From contig CABRDB010000032.1 in assembly GCA_902469555.1 (NCBI GenBank), positions 1-55,050 of the forward strand: a DNA stretch of 55,050 nucleotides. The letters are read 5' to 3'. Shown here piece after piece: positions 1 to 7,297 of this stretch; the first letter of the stretch is position 1, and the number at the start of each line of letters is the position of its first letter. Origin of the DNA: an uncultured Collinsella sp. (GTDB lineage Bacteria > Actinomycetota > Coriobacteriia > Coriobacteriales > Coriobacteriaceae). The notes under the pieces are model-generated. The model was given only the letters and a program-made list of their open reading frames with translations. It was not told the origin of the DNA and did no database searches. The position numbers were made by a program, and so were the translations under genes.

Positions 1-159
1 CGTGGCGGTCGCGGCGGCTTTGGCGGCAACCGTGGTGGCTATGGCGACCGTGGTGGCAACCGTGGCGGCTTTGGTGGCAACCGTGGTAACGACCGCGGCG
101 GCCGCGGTGGCGATCGTGGCGGCCGCAACGGTGGCGGCTTCCGCGGCAACCGTTTTTAA
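1..159 (+). CDS. C-terminal tail of an RGG-rich RNA-binding protein, probably a DEAD-box RNA helicase (5' end outside window)
   Basis: The frame starting at base 1 reads through arginine-glycine-glycine repeats (RGGRGGFGG, NRGGYGDRGG and similar) and stops at TAA 157-159 after GNRF. Tails of this kind bind RNA without strict sequence specificity and are typical of actinobacterial DEAD-box helicases (DeaD/CsdA type), where they follow the helicase core. The core itself is not in the window, so the family is an inference. Another RGG-tailed RNA-binding protein would look the same. The neighbouring frames are Ala/Val-rich shadows of the GC-rich repeat. Confidence 0.75.
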   Translation, partial: RGGRGGFGGNRGGYGDRGGNRGGFGGNRGNDRGGRGGDRGGRNGGGFRGNRF

Positions 160-163
160 TTGG

Positions 164-191
164 GTTACGCGGTTTTACCAAACCGCGTAAC
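164..191. repeat. perfect 12-bp hairpin just after the RGG gene
   Basis: GTTACGCGGTTT (164-175) pairs perfectly with AAACCGCGTAAC (180-191) across a 4-base loop, starting 4 bases after the stop codon. No U-run follows, so it looks like a 3'-end stabilising or processing hairpin upstream of the true terminator at 234-275. Confidence 0.6.
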
Positions 192-233
192 TAGTTGACG
201 CTGCGCGACGCCCAGGGCGACAATTTGTCATTC

Positions 234-275
234 AAAAGGCAAGGCATGACCAGAAGGTCTATGCCTTGCCTTTTT
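234..275 (+). terminator. rho-independent terminator of the RGG-protein gene
   Basis: GGCAAGGCAT (238-247) pairs with ATGCCTTGCC (261-270), extended inward by GACC/GGTC around one bulge, and is followed directly by TTTTT (271-275). It lies 75 bases downstream of the stop codon on the same strand. Confidence 0.85.
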
Positions 276-398
276 CATGCCAACTTGTTCGCCCTGGACG
301 GCGCTCGCTGGCGTTTCCGAAACATCAGCGTAATTTCTGTTGCCAAAAATGATCCGTTGCAAGTAGTCATTGGGGACGTTCTTAAATGACTACATAGC

Positions 399-466
399 AT
401 GAGAGTGGATAATCTCCCGGTTTGAGCCTGCATTCAAGCTTAAAGTGGGAGATTATCCACTCTCAT
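399..466. repeat. 68-bp element with perfect 20-bp inverted repeats
   Basis: ATGAGAGTGGATAATCTCCC (399-418) is the exact reverse complement of bases 447-466, separated by a 28-bp loop. It lies in the convergent gap downstream of pdxT. No U-run follows the stem, so it is not a canonical terminator. It resembles the 122-bp elements at 3580, 4999 and 15014 in design (long perfect ends containing GAGT-purine-GA) but not in length or core sequence. Confidence 0.8.
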
Positions 467-506
467 TTGCGATGCGTCCGAAAATCCACGCTCGTTTGTT
501 TTCTGC

Positions 507-1094
507 CTACATTTGGAGGAAGAGTTCGTGGAGGCGGGTGTCTTCGTCGAGTTCGGGGTGGAAGGTTACGCCGAGCTGGTTGTCTTGGCGGGCGGCGACG
601 ATGCGGCCATCGACTTCGGCCAGGGCCTTGGCGTCGTCGTGGACCTCGACGATGCGGGGCGCGCGGATAAACGTCAGCGGCACTTCACCGTTGATGCCGG
701 CTACCTGCCCCTTGGTTCGAAAGCTGCCGAGCTGTCTGCCGTAGGCATTGCGCTCGACAAGTACATCCATGGTTGCCAAACGCGGCGTGCCCTTATCGTC
801 ATGGGCGTCAAGGCTGTGAGCCAGCAGAATCAGGCCGGCGCAGGTGCCCAGGACGGGCATACCTTCAGCGATACGGGTACGAAGCTCCTCGAGCATGCCC
901 AACTCATCAAGCAGCTTCCCTTGAACGGTAGACTCGCCGCCGGGAAGTACCAGACGGTCAAAGTTCTGCTTCAAATCAGCCGCCTGCCTCAGCTCAATAC
1001 AACGTGCGCCCAGCTCGGATAGCCTTGCCTCGTGCTCGGCAAAAGCGCCTTGGACCGCCAGCACGGCGACCGTCTGGTCTGCATAATCGCTCAT
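507..1094 (-). CDS. pdxT: pyridoxal 5'-phosphate synthase glutaminase subunit PdxT
   Basis: PdxT hydrolyses glutamine and passes ammonia to PdxS, which builds pyridoxal 5'-phosphate from ribose 5-phosphate and glyceraldehyde 3-phosphate. The 195-residue product has the class I glutaminase features: PGGES at 51-55, the nucleophile Cys85 in GTCAGL, and the His179/Glu181 pair in FHPEL. Length is normal for the family. It is the second gene of a pdxST operon, starting 20 bases after the pdxS stop, with an AGGA-type ribosome binding site in the gap. A 68-bp inverted repeat lies just beyond its stop. Confidence 0.95.
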   Translation of the reverse strand: MSDYADQTVAVLAVQGAFAEHEARLSELGARCIELRQAADLKQNFDRLVLPGGESTVQGKLLDELGMLEELRTRIAEGMPVLGTCAGLILLAHSLDAHDDKGTPRLATMDVLVERNAYGRQLGSFRTKGQVAGINGEVPLTFIRAPRIVEVHDDAKALAEVDGRIVAARQDNQLGVTFHPELDEDTRLHELFLQM

Positions 1095-1114
1095 GTGCGA
1101 TCCTTTCTGCTGGA

Positions 1115-2005
1115 CTAGCGCCCGCGCTCCTCCATGATGATCTCGATCTCGTCGGCGTTGATGCCCACCATGGCCTCGCCCAGGTCCTCCGAAAGCTCGG
1201 CGATGAGTTTGGCATCGGTGAAGTTTGCCACGGCCTTGACGATGGCGGCGGCGCGCTTAGCGGGGTCGCCGCTCTTAAAGATGCCCGAGCCGACGAAGAC
1301 GCCTTCGGCACCCAGCTGCATCATCAGCGCGGCGTCGGCGGGGGTCGCTACGCCGCCGGCGGCAAAGTTCACGACGGGAAGCTTGCCCGTGGCATGGACC
1401 TCGCGGACCAATTCGACCGGAACCTGCAGCTGTTTGGCTGCCTCAAAGAGCTCGTCGTCGCGCAGGGCAACAACGTCGCGGATCTGCTTTTGGATCTTGC
1501 GCATGTGGCGTACGGCCTGAACGACGTCGCCCGTACCCGGCTCACCCTTGGTGCGAATCATTGTGGCGCCCTCGGCAACACGGCGCAGCGCCTCGCCCAG
1601 ATCGCGGGCGCCGCAGACAAACGGCACGTCAAACTGGGTCTTGTCGATGTGATAGACGTCATCGGCAGGGGAGAGAACCTCGGACTCATCGATGTAGTCG
1701 ATCTCGATAGCTTGAAGGACCTGCGCCTCGACGATGTGACCGATGCGGCACTTGGCCATGACGGGGATGGAGACGGCCTCTTGAATGCCCTTGATCATCT
1801 TGGGGTCACTCATGCGCGAGACGCCGCCTGCGGCACGGATGTCGGCCGGGATGCGCTCGAGAGCCATGACGGCGCAGGCGCCAGCCTCCTCGGCGATGCG
1901 TGCCTGCTCGGGCGTGGTGACGTCCATGATGACGCCGCCCTTGAGCATCTGCGCGAGCTCGCGATTGAGTTTGACGCGATCGGCCTTGCTGGTCTGTTCT
2001 GCCAT
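1115..2005 (-). CDS. pdxS: pyridoxal 5'-phosphate synthase lyase subunit PdxS
   Basis: PdxS is the (beta/alpha)8-barrel synthase of the DXP-independent vitamin B6 pathway and forms a 12-mer carrying 12 PdxT subunits. The ATG at 2005 is preceded by GGGAG and gives 296 residues, the usual size; an in-frame ATG at 2026 is less likely. Visible landmarks are the MDV segment near residue 27, the Schiff-base lysine in [10 protein letters not shown] (about residue 85), the [10 protein letters not shown] block and the second lysine region RTKGEPGTG. It heads the operon with pdxT and is divergent from its likely activator pdxR. Confidence 0.97.
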   Translation of the reverse strand: MAEQTSKADRVKLNRELAQMLKGGVIMDVTTPEQARIAEEAGACAVMALERIPADIRAAGGVSRMSDPKMIKGIQEAVSIPVMAKCRIGHIVEAQVLQAIEIDYIDESEVLSPADDVYHIDKTQFDVPFVCGARDLGEALRRVAEGATMIRTKGEPGTGDVVQAVRHMRKIQKQIRDVVALRDDELFEAAKQLQVPVELVREVHATGKLPVVNFAAGGVATPADAALMMQLGAEGVFVGSGIFKSGDPAKRAAAIVKAVANFTDAKLIAELSEDLGEAMVGINADEIEIIMEERGR

Positions 2006-2150
2006 GGTTGCTCCCTTGATTGGCATGTGCATTGCTTGACGGAACATCCTATCGGGGATCTGGGTATGGCGAAATACTCAGTTTTCGAGATAATTACGAG
2101 GTCAGATTAATATCAGATTGAACAGCTCGATAAGGTCAGGTGGCAAACTC
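2006..2150. promoter_or_regulatory. divergent pdxST / pdxR control region
   Basis: These 145 bases separate the start codons of pdxS (minus) and pdxR (plus), so both promoters and the PdxR operator should lie here. A short direct repeat CAGATT occurs at 2103-2108 and 2114-2119. I could not fix -35/-10 boxes with confidence. The pdxR ribosome binding site AGGTGG ends 7 bases before its ATG. Confidence 0.45.
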
Positions 2151-3587
2151 ATGCTTGACTACAATTTGGAAAAACGCGGCGAGGCATCGCTCTATGAGTA
2201 TGTTTACCAGCAAATTCGAGATGATATCGTTGCTGGACGCATTGCGGCGGGGGAGCATCTGCCGTCTAAGCGCGCCTTTGCCAGTCATCTGGGAATCAGT
2301 GTCATTACCATCGAGAATGCATATAGTCAGCTGCTCGCCGAGGGTTATATTTGCTCAAAGCCGCGTCGCGGCTACTATGCGTGTGAGCTTCCGGATGCAC
2401 CGGTTTTGGCTTTGGTTACAGGGGATATCGACCGGGATACTGTCTCTATGGACCCCGGGGCGCATGACGTCGATGGACAGATCGAGCGATTCGATGCGCT
2501 TTCTCCTTCCGCTTTGGAGGCGGCTAGGCTTTGGCAAGGCACGCTACGGGCAACGCTGACATCCGAAGACGAACGCGAGATCTTTTCGCCCGCACCAGCG
2601 CAGGGCACCGCTCGGCTACGACGCGCAATCGCTCGCCATCTGCGCGGGACACGGGGCATGAATGTTAATCCCGACAACATCGTTATCGGTGCGGGCGCCC
2701 AGCTGCTCGATACCATGTTGGTTCAGCTGCTTGGAGCCGACAAGGTATATGCCGTTGAGGATCCGGGCTATTTGCGGCTGACGCGCATCTACCAGGCTAT
2801 GGGTTGCGAAGTTCGACATATCCCGTTGGATGATGAGGGCGTGGATTTGAGCATTCTGCAGAAAAGCGGGACCGATGTCCTTCACCTGATGCCGTCCCAT
2901 CAGTATCCGACCGGCCTGGTGACGAGCATTGCGCGTCGCTATGCGCTTCTGAGCTGGGCCGCCGAGCGACCAGGTCGGTATCTCATCGAAGATGACTTTG
3001 ACTGTGAGTTTCGCCTTGCCGGCAAGCCGATTCCCGCGCTCGCGTCGATCGATGCCGCCCAGTCGGTTATCTACACCAATACGTTTTCGAAGAGCCTGTC
3101 ATCGGCGTTGCGCCTAGCGTACATGGTGCTGCCCGATGAGCTGATGGAGCGGTTTAGGCGCGACCTTGGTTTTTACGCCTCGTCGGTTAGCTCCATAGAT
3201 CAAGTTGCATTGGCTCGCTTGCTGGAATCGGGTGATTACGAGCGTCATGTGAACCGCGTGCGCGTTCGTGCCCGCGAGGCGCGTGATGGCCTAGTGGCGC
3301 TTGTACGGAAGGCATTTCCGGCAGGGGAAGTCTCGATCGAGCATGCAGACGCGGGCCTTTACTGTATCGTGGTTGCGGAGCGTAGAACGGGCGGAAGCAC
3401 TTTTGCACGGGCCCTCACGCGCTCGAGCATCCCTTTTATCGATATCGGTGACTGTTTTTGGTGTGCCGATGGCGCATCTGTCCCTGAAAACACAACTCAA
3501 ATTCTTGTTCAGTATGACGATCTGAGTCCAAAAGTACTAACAACCTTGGAATTGCAGCTAATGGGGGGCACTCTGCAACCTAAGTGA
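2151..3587 (+). CDS. pdxR: MocR-type GntR/aminotransferase regulator of B6 synthesis, PdxR
   Basis: MocR regulators join an N-terminal winged helix-turn-helix to a type I aminotransferase fold that senses PLP. Here residues 1-75 carry the GntR helix-turn-helix (SLYEYVYQQIRDDI, then LPSKRAFASHLGIS) and the rest is aminotransferase-like, with the PLP lysine at about residue 314 in TNTFSKSLS. The ATG at 2151 has AGGTGG upstream and gives 478 residues; a TTG at 2118 is possible but lacks a good site. Its position divergent from pdxST matches known PdxR loci, where it activates pdxST when PLP is low. Its last codon and stop lie inside repeat copy A (TGA at 3585-3587), so the C-terminus may have been set by that element. 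Confidence 0.9.
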   Translation: MLDYNLEKRGEASLYEYVYQQIRDDIVAGRIAAGEHLPSKRAFASHLGISVITIENAYSQLLAEGYICSKPRRGYYACELPDAPVLALVTGDIDRDTVSMDPGAHDVDGQIERFDALSPSALEAARLWQGTLRATLTSEDEREIFSPAPAQGTARLRRAIARHLRGTRGMNVNPDNIVIGAGAQLLDTMLVQLLGADKVYAVEDPGYLRLTRIYQAMGCEVRHIPLDDEGVDLSILQKSGTDVLHLMPSHQYPTGLVTSIARRYALLSWAAERPGRYLIEDDFDCEFRLAGKPIPALASIDAAQSVIYTNTFSKSLSSALRLAYMVLPDELMERFRRDLGFYASSVSSIDQVALARLLESGDYERHVNRVRVRAREARDGLVALVRKAFPAGEVSIEHADAGLYCIVVAERRTGGSTFARALTRSSIPFIDIGDCFWCADGASVPENTTQILVQYDDLSPKVLTTLELQLMGGTLQPK

Positions 3588-3700
3588 GTAGACTTTTAGC
3601 ACTTTGGCGACCAGGCAGTTTTGTAGCAAGCTATTTACCTGCGGTTTTGAAAAGCAGGATGACCGGCCTGCTCGGGATGTTCAAAAAAGTCTACTCACTT
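3580..3700. repeat. 122-bp inverted-repeat element, copy A
   Basis: The left end CTAAGTGAGTAGACTTTT matches the inverted right end AAAAGTCTACTCACTT; the outermost two bases of the right end differ. The core contains TTTACCTGCGGTTTT, shared with copies B (4999) and C (15014). The left end reads TAA, TGA and TAG in three different frames, and the TGA is the stop codon of pdxR. There is no coding potential inside. It could be a MITE-like element, a structured 3'-end RNA or a terminator-like repeat. Confidence 0.85.
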
Positions 3701-3876
3701 GCCGCGCAAAGCTCCTGCATGAGAAAAAATGGGGTTTTCAACAGGGCTTCGTCCAGCTCTCGGCAAGCTTTTGGCCAGTTGGGGAGTGCTGTTGAAAACT
3801 TGGCAGTCCGTTCGGCGCCATTTTTGGTGCGTTCGCGCCAATGCGTGACTGACTGGGTTGAAATTCGTGTTTTCCT

Positions 3877-5010
3877 GTGCCTATGAAGGATTTACTTTGT
3901 GACATATCGGCTTTTAGGTACTGGCGTTTGCCTCCTCAAGTCCGCGCTTTGTGTCCGCCGCTTCCACGACCGGAAGAAGACCGGCAGCGATATGATCTCG
4001 CCCGCAACCCGACGGCTGCGGTCGCGCTCGGTTTTCCGTTGTATACATTGGTTCGGACGAGAAACAAACGGACTTGTCCAGCCAGCATTAGGCAGCGGCT
4101 GTTTCTTGGTGAGCTTCCCAGGGAATCCGTGCTGGAAACGGAGCATGGGTTTTTGATTACGTCTCCTCTACTGACGGCATTCATCATGTCGCGGCACCTG
4201 ACGGATCTCCAGCTTCTTTTGGTATTGGCGGAGATGTGTGGCTTGTTTGCGGTGTGCGCTCTGCCGGCGGCACTTGAGGCGGAGCTTTCGCGTGCAATTG
4301 ATTCGGGCGCGATTTCGACAACGTTCGGTTGGGTGCGCTGCCCGTCCGAGGACGGCACCGCCTCAAATTTATGGCGTCGAGACGCTTTGGTTTTGGGCGG
4401 AGACCTTGACCGTTTTTGTTCAGATGTTTGCGGGATGCGTTACGGCAATAGATTTATGGCGGTATCGCAACTCGTTCCATTGGGTGCCGCGTCGCCTTTT
4501 GAGGTCGAGGCGTATTTGCTACTTGCACTGCCGCGATCCCTGGGAGGCGAAGGTTTTTGCGACATAGAGCTTAATGTTGAAGTGATGCTAGGCACAAGTG
4601 CTCGAGCGATTGTGGGAAAGTCCCGTATATATATCGACCTACTTCTTTCTTCACCGGACGGTAGGCGACAGGTGGCCATTGAATGTCAGGGAAAGGCCTC
4701 GCACGGACGCGCAGGGGATGGCTTGCGTGACGCTGACCGCATGACGGCCCTTCAGGCCATGGGCTACGATGTGCTTCTCCTGACACACAGACAGATATCG
4801 GATGAGGATAGATTCCGCGCGATCGTTAAGGCCATATGCAGGATGCTCGATGCTGAATATCGTGATAAAAGCTCGGATGAGCAAAGGGCTGAGATATTAC
4901 TCCGGTCTGAACTATTCATTGACTGGACAAAATTGGGAGTAATCGACGGAAAGATGCCCGTTAGACACAAAATGGCTCGATCGTGGGCGGCTGCGAATCT
5001 AAGTGAGTAG
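3877..5010 (+). CDS. uncharacterised protein with AbiEi-like N-terminal part and DUF559/Vsr-like nuclease C-terminus
   Basis: I do not recognise a named protein. The 377-residue product has an N-terminal half (GFLITSPLLT, LLVLAEMCGLFAV) resembling actinobacterial proteins annotated as AbiEi-type antitoxin relatives. Its C-terminal part has the layout of DUF559/Vsr PD-(D/E)xK nucleases: SPFEVEAYLLLALP with Glu209/Glu211, Asp254 in IYIDLLL, Glu269 and Gln271 in IECQG, His276, Arg288, then GYDVLLLTHRQ. It may start at GTG 3877 or ATG 3883; neither has a strong ribosome binding site. The codon use looks less GC-rich than that of its neighbours. It is bracketed by repeat copies A and B, and its TAG stop (5008-5010) lies inside copy B. 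No toxin partner is adjacent. Nuclease activity is inferred from the motif pattern only. Confidence 0.7.
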   Translation: MPMKDLLCDISAFRYWRLPPQVRALCPPLPRPEEDRQRYDLARNPTAAVALGFPLYTLVRTRNKRTCPASIRQRLFLGELPRESVLETEHGFLITSPLLTAFIMSRHLTDLQLLLVLAEMCGLFAVCALPAALEAELSRAIDSGAISTTFGWVRCPSEDGTASNLWRRDALVLGGDLDRFCSDVCGMRYGNRFMAVSQLVPLGAASPFEVEAYLLLALPRSLGGEGFCDIELNVEVMLGTSARAIVGKSRIYIDLLLSSPDGRRQVAIECQGKASHGRAGDGLRDADRMTALQAMGYDVLLLTHRQISDEDRFRAIVKAICRMLDAEYRDKSSDEQRAEILLRSELFIDWTKLGVIDGKMPVRHKMARSWAAANLSE

Positions 5011-5121
5011 ACTTTTGTCACTTTGGCGACTAGGTCGTTTTGCAACAAGGCATTTACCTGCGGCTTTATAAAGTGATATGGATGGTCTGCTCGGCAAGTT
5101 CCAAAAAGTCTACTCACTTAG
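4999..5121. repeat. 122-bp inverted-repeat element, copy B
   Basis: Perfect ends: CTAAGTGAGTAGACTTTT at 4999-5016 and its reverse complement ending at 5121. The core TTTACCTGCGGCTTT matches copies A and C in the same orientation. The TAG inside its left end terminates the nuclease-like gene upstream. Confidence 0.87.
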
Positions 5122-5186
5122 TTTTGACGAGAAGCCGATGCCGAAGACGGTCCTATTTCAGGGCGTTAACAAGTTCGTGAGGCACG

Positions 5187-5217
5187 AAAAAGGCCCGAAC
5201 CAATACGGTCCGGGCCT
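5187..5217 (-). terminator. rho-independent terminator of the rubrerythrin gene
   Basis: On the minus strand AGGCCCGGACC pairs with GGTTCGGGCCT (one G-U pair) around a 5-base loop and is followed by TTTT. It lies about 35 bases beyond the rubrerythrin stop codon. Confidence 0.88.
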
Positions 5218-5251
5218 CATCGAGCTTGAGGTTATGTCTCAGGCGGTTGGC

Positions 5252-5812
5252 TTAGCCAAAGTAGCGCTTGAGCAGGCCGGCGAAAGCCTTGCCGTGGCGG
5301 GCCTCGTCGCGAGCCATCTCGTGCACGGTGTCGTGGATGGCATCGAGGCCGGCGGCCTTGGCACGCTTGGCAAGATCGGTCTTGCCGGCGGTGGCGCCGT
5401 TCTCGGCCTCAACGCGCATCTCGAGGTTCTTCTTGGTGGAGTCGGTCACGACCTCGCCCAGGAGCTCGGCGAACTTGGCGGCATGCTCGGCCTCCTCGTG
5501 GGCAGCCTTCTCCCAGTACAGGCCGATCTCGGGATAGCCCTCGCGATGAGCGACGCGAGCCATGGCCAGGTACATACCGACCTCGGAGCACTCGCCCTCA
5601 AAGTTGGCGCGCAGGTCGGCAACGATGTCCTCGGAGACGCCCTCCATCTTGGCGACGCCCACGACGTGCTCGGCAGCCCACTCGAGCTGACCCTCCTCCT
5701 GCTTCAGGAAGCGAGAACCGGGAACGCCGCACTGGGGGCACTTGAAGTCCTCGGGCAGCTGGTCGCCGTCGAACTCTTCCACATAACCGCAAACGGGGCA
5801 AACAAACTTCAT
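5252..5812 (-). CDS. rubrerythrin with N-terminal rubredoxin domain (reverse type)
   Basis: Rubrerythrins reduce hydrogen peroxide in anaerobes, using a di-iron centre fed by a rubredoxin iron. The ATG at 5812, preceded by AAGGATCG, gives 186 residues. Residues 1-36 form the rubredoxin-like part with two CxxC pairs (CPVCG and CPQCG), followed by a four-helix di-iron domain with [15 protein letters not shown] and DEARHG. The rubredoxin-first order is that of reverse rubrerythrin, in contrast to classical rubrerythrin, where it is C-terminal. It is monocistronic with its own terminator and is divergent from the alcohol dehydrogenase. Peroxide control by a PerR-like protein would be usual, but I could not identify a convincing box. 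Confidence 0.93.
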   Translation of the reverse strand: MKFVCPVCGYVEEFDGDQLPEDFKCPQCGVPGSRFLKQEEGQLEWAAEHVVGVAKMEGVSEDIVADLRANFEGECSEVGMYLAMARVAHREGYPEIGLYWEKAAHEEAEHAAKFAELLGEVVTDSTKKNLEMRVEAENGATAGKTDLAKRAKAAGLDAIHDTVHEMARDEARHGKAFAGLLKRYFG

Positions 5813-6034
5813 GATTCGATCCTTTCGATCGATGGCGATTGTGCGCTCGTCCGGTCCCGTAAGGGCCCTCTCCGGACGTGCGTCTTGACGAGTCCTATTA
5901 TCCATAAATGCAACCAAATGTGAAGCCTATTAGGAATGATTTTTAATAAAACAATTTTGAGATATGAAGATGTTGATTGATTAACGATTGGCAGGCCGTC
6001 TTTGACCGCCGCTGAGTACAATCGGTCGAGCAAA

Positions 6035-6050
6035 TGTTGACCTATCAACA
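6035..6050. promoter_or_regulatory. palindrome in the leader of the alcohol dehydrogenase gene
   Basis: TGTTGA-CCTA-TCAACA is a perfect 6-bp inverted repeat ending about 5 bases before the AAGGAG ribosome binding site of the downstream gene. It could be an operator or a small leader hairpin that hides the ribosome binding site. Confidence 0.4.
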
Positions 6051-6068
6051 AATGAAGGAGTTTCCTTT

Positions 6069-7289
6069 ATGCATCTAGCCCGTCGTGCCTGGTGCCGAAC
6101 ATATCAGACGGTTTTTCGCATTGCATTGCCGATCCTGCCCTATACCGAGCCGCGCATTTTAGAGCATGCCGAGGATGTGCCCGCGGTGCTTCAAAAGCGC
6201 TCGATCCAGAAGGTCCTTATCGTGACGGATCCCGGCATTGCCCGTCTGGGGCTCACGGCACCGCTCGAGACGGCGCTCGCATGCAGGGGGATTGGCGTTA
6301 CGGTCTATGCCGAAACGCGTGCAAACCCCACGGTTTCAAACGTGGAAGAAGCGGCGTCCCTGTATCGAGAGAGCGCCTGCCAGGCCATTATCGGCTTTGG
6401 CGGTGGCTCGGCCATGGACTGTGCCAAGGGCGTGGGCGCACGCATTGCGCAGCCAAACAAGCCCATCAACAAGATGCGCGGCCTGCTGCGGATTCATCGT
6501 CGCCTGCCGCTGCTCATCGCCGTTCCCACTACCGCCGGTACGGGAAGCGAAGTCACGCTTGCGGCGGTAATTACCGATGACGGGACGCACTACAAATACC
6601 CCATTAACGACTTTGTGCTCATCCCGCGTTTTGCAGTCCACGACCCCGAGTTTACGTGCGGCTTGCCCGCTTCCATTACGGGGCAGACGGGCATGGACGC
6701 CCTGACGCATGCCGTTGAGGCCTTTATCGGGCGAAGCACCACGCCCTATACGCGCAAGATGGCGCGACAGGCGGTGCAGCTTATCCACGACAATTTGCTC
6801 GAGGCCTATGAGCATGGTGACGACATGTGCGCTCGTCGCAATATGCTTTTGGCGGCGTATAAGGCGGGCGTTGCGTTTACCCGCTCCTATGTCGGATATG
6901 TGCATGCCATCGCGCACAGTTTGGGCGGCCGATACGGAATTCCGCACGGTTTGGCCAACGCGATCATCCTGCCGCACATGCTTCGCGCTTATGGTGACGC
7001 CGCCGCCCCCAAGCTTGCCGATCTTGCTCACATGGCGGCCATTGCGCCGGCTACCGCGCAGGATAGTCTTGCGGCCGAGGCCTTTATCGATTGGGTCGAC
7101 CGCATGAACGAGGCCCTGGGAATCCCCAAATATGTCTCGGGCATTCGCCGCTCTGACATTCCCGAGATGGCGGCGCATGCCGATGCCGAGGCCAATCCGC
7201 TATACCCCGTTCCGCTTCTAATGGACCGCTTGGAGCTCGAGCATATGTACGAAGTCGTTGCAGGTGGTATGTTTGAGGACGAGAATTAG
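6069..7289 (+). CDS. iron-containing (class III) alcohol dehydrogenase
   Basis: The product (406 residues) belongs to the Fe-ADH family, which interconverts aldehydes and alcohols with NAD(P)H. Visible features are the nucleotide loop GFGGGSAMDCAKG, the phosphate-binding PTTAGTGSEVT, the metal-site Asp and His in TGMDALTHAVEAF, and further metal histidines in VHAIAHSLGG and IPHGLANAI. ATG 6069 follows AAGGAG. It sits 8 bases upstream of an aldehyde dehydrogenase gene in the same direction, so the pair probably converts an alcohol to an acid or the reverse through an aldehyde. The substrate cannot be read from the sequence. Confidence 0.92.
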   Translation: MHLARRAWCRTYQTVFRIALPILPYTEPRILEHAEDVPAVLQKRSIQKVLIVTDPGIARLGLTAPLETALACRGIGVTVYAETRANPTVSNVEEAASLYRESACQAIIGFGGGSAMDCAKGVGARIAQPNKPINKMRGLLRIHRRLPLLIAVPTTAGTGSEVTLAAVITDDGTHYKYPINDFVLIPRFAVHDPEFTCGLPASITGQTGMDALTHAVEAFIGRSTTPYTRKMARQAVQLIHDNLLEAYEHGDDMCARRNMLLAAYKAGVAFTRSYVGYVHAIAHSLGGRYGIPHGLANAIILPHMLRAYGDAAAPKLADLAHMAAIAPATAQDSLAAEAFIDWVDRMNEALGIPKYVSGIRRSDIPEMAAHADAEANPLYPVPLLMDRLELEHMYEVVAGGMFEDEN

Positions 7290-7297
7290 GAGGGTCC

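Larger units (their letters stand above)
160..506. other. 347-bp gene-free region between the RGG-protein gene and pdxT
   Basis: The two flanking genes converge here. The region holds a 12-bp hairpin (164-191), a rho-independent terminator (234-275) and a long 20-bp inverted repeat (399-466), each listed separately. Nothing gene-like with a ribosome binding site was seen in the remaining 276-398. Confidence 0.7.

Noticed and set aside
1004..2110. A 368-codon plus-strand frame opposite pdxS
   Set aside because: It is antisense to the highly conserved pdxS gene and has no motif of its own.
3604..3795. Short plus-strand frame crossing repeat copy A
   Set aside because: It runs through the repeat, has no ribosome binding site and no similarity in copies B or C.
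5928..5940. 13-base word TATTAGGAATGAT shared with 28322-28334, considered as a common operator
   Set aside because: Shared 13-mers are expected by chance in a 55-kb window; symmetry differs at the two sites and the genes have no common theme.
6002..6022. TTGACC followed by TACAAT upstream of the iron alcohol dehydrogenase gene, considered as a promoter
   Set aside because: The two boxes are only 9 bases apart, far too close for a sigma-70 type promoter.
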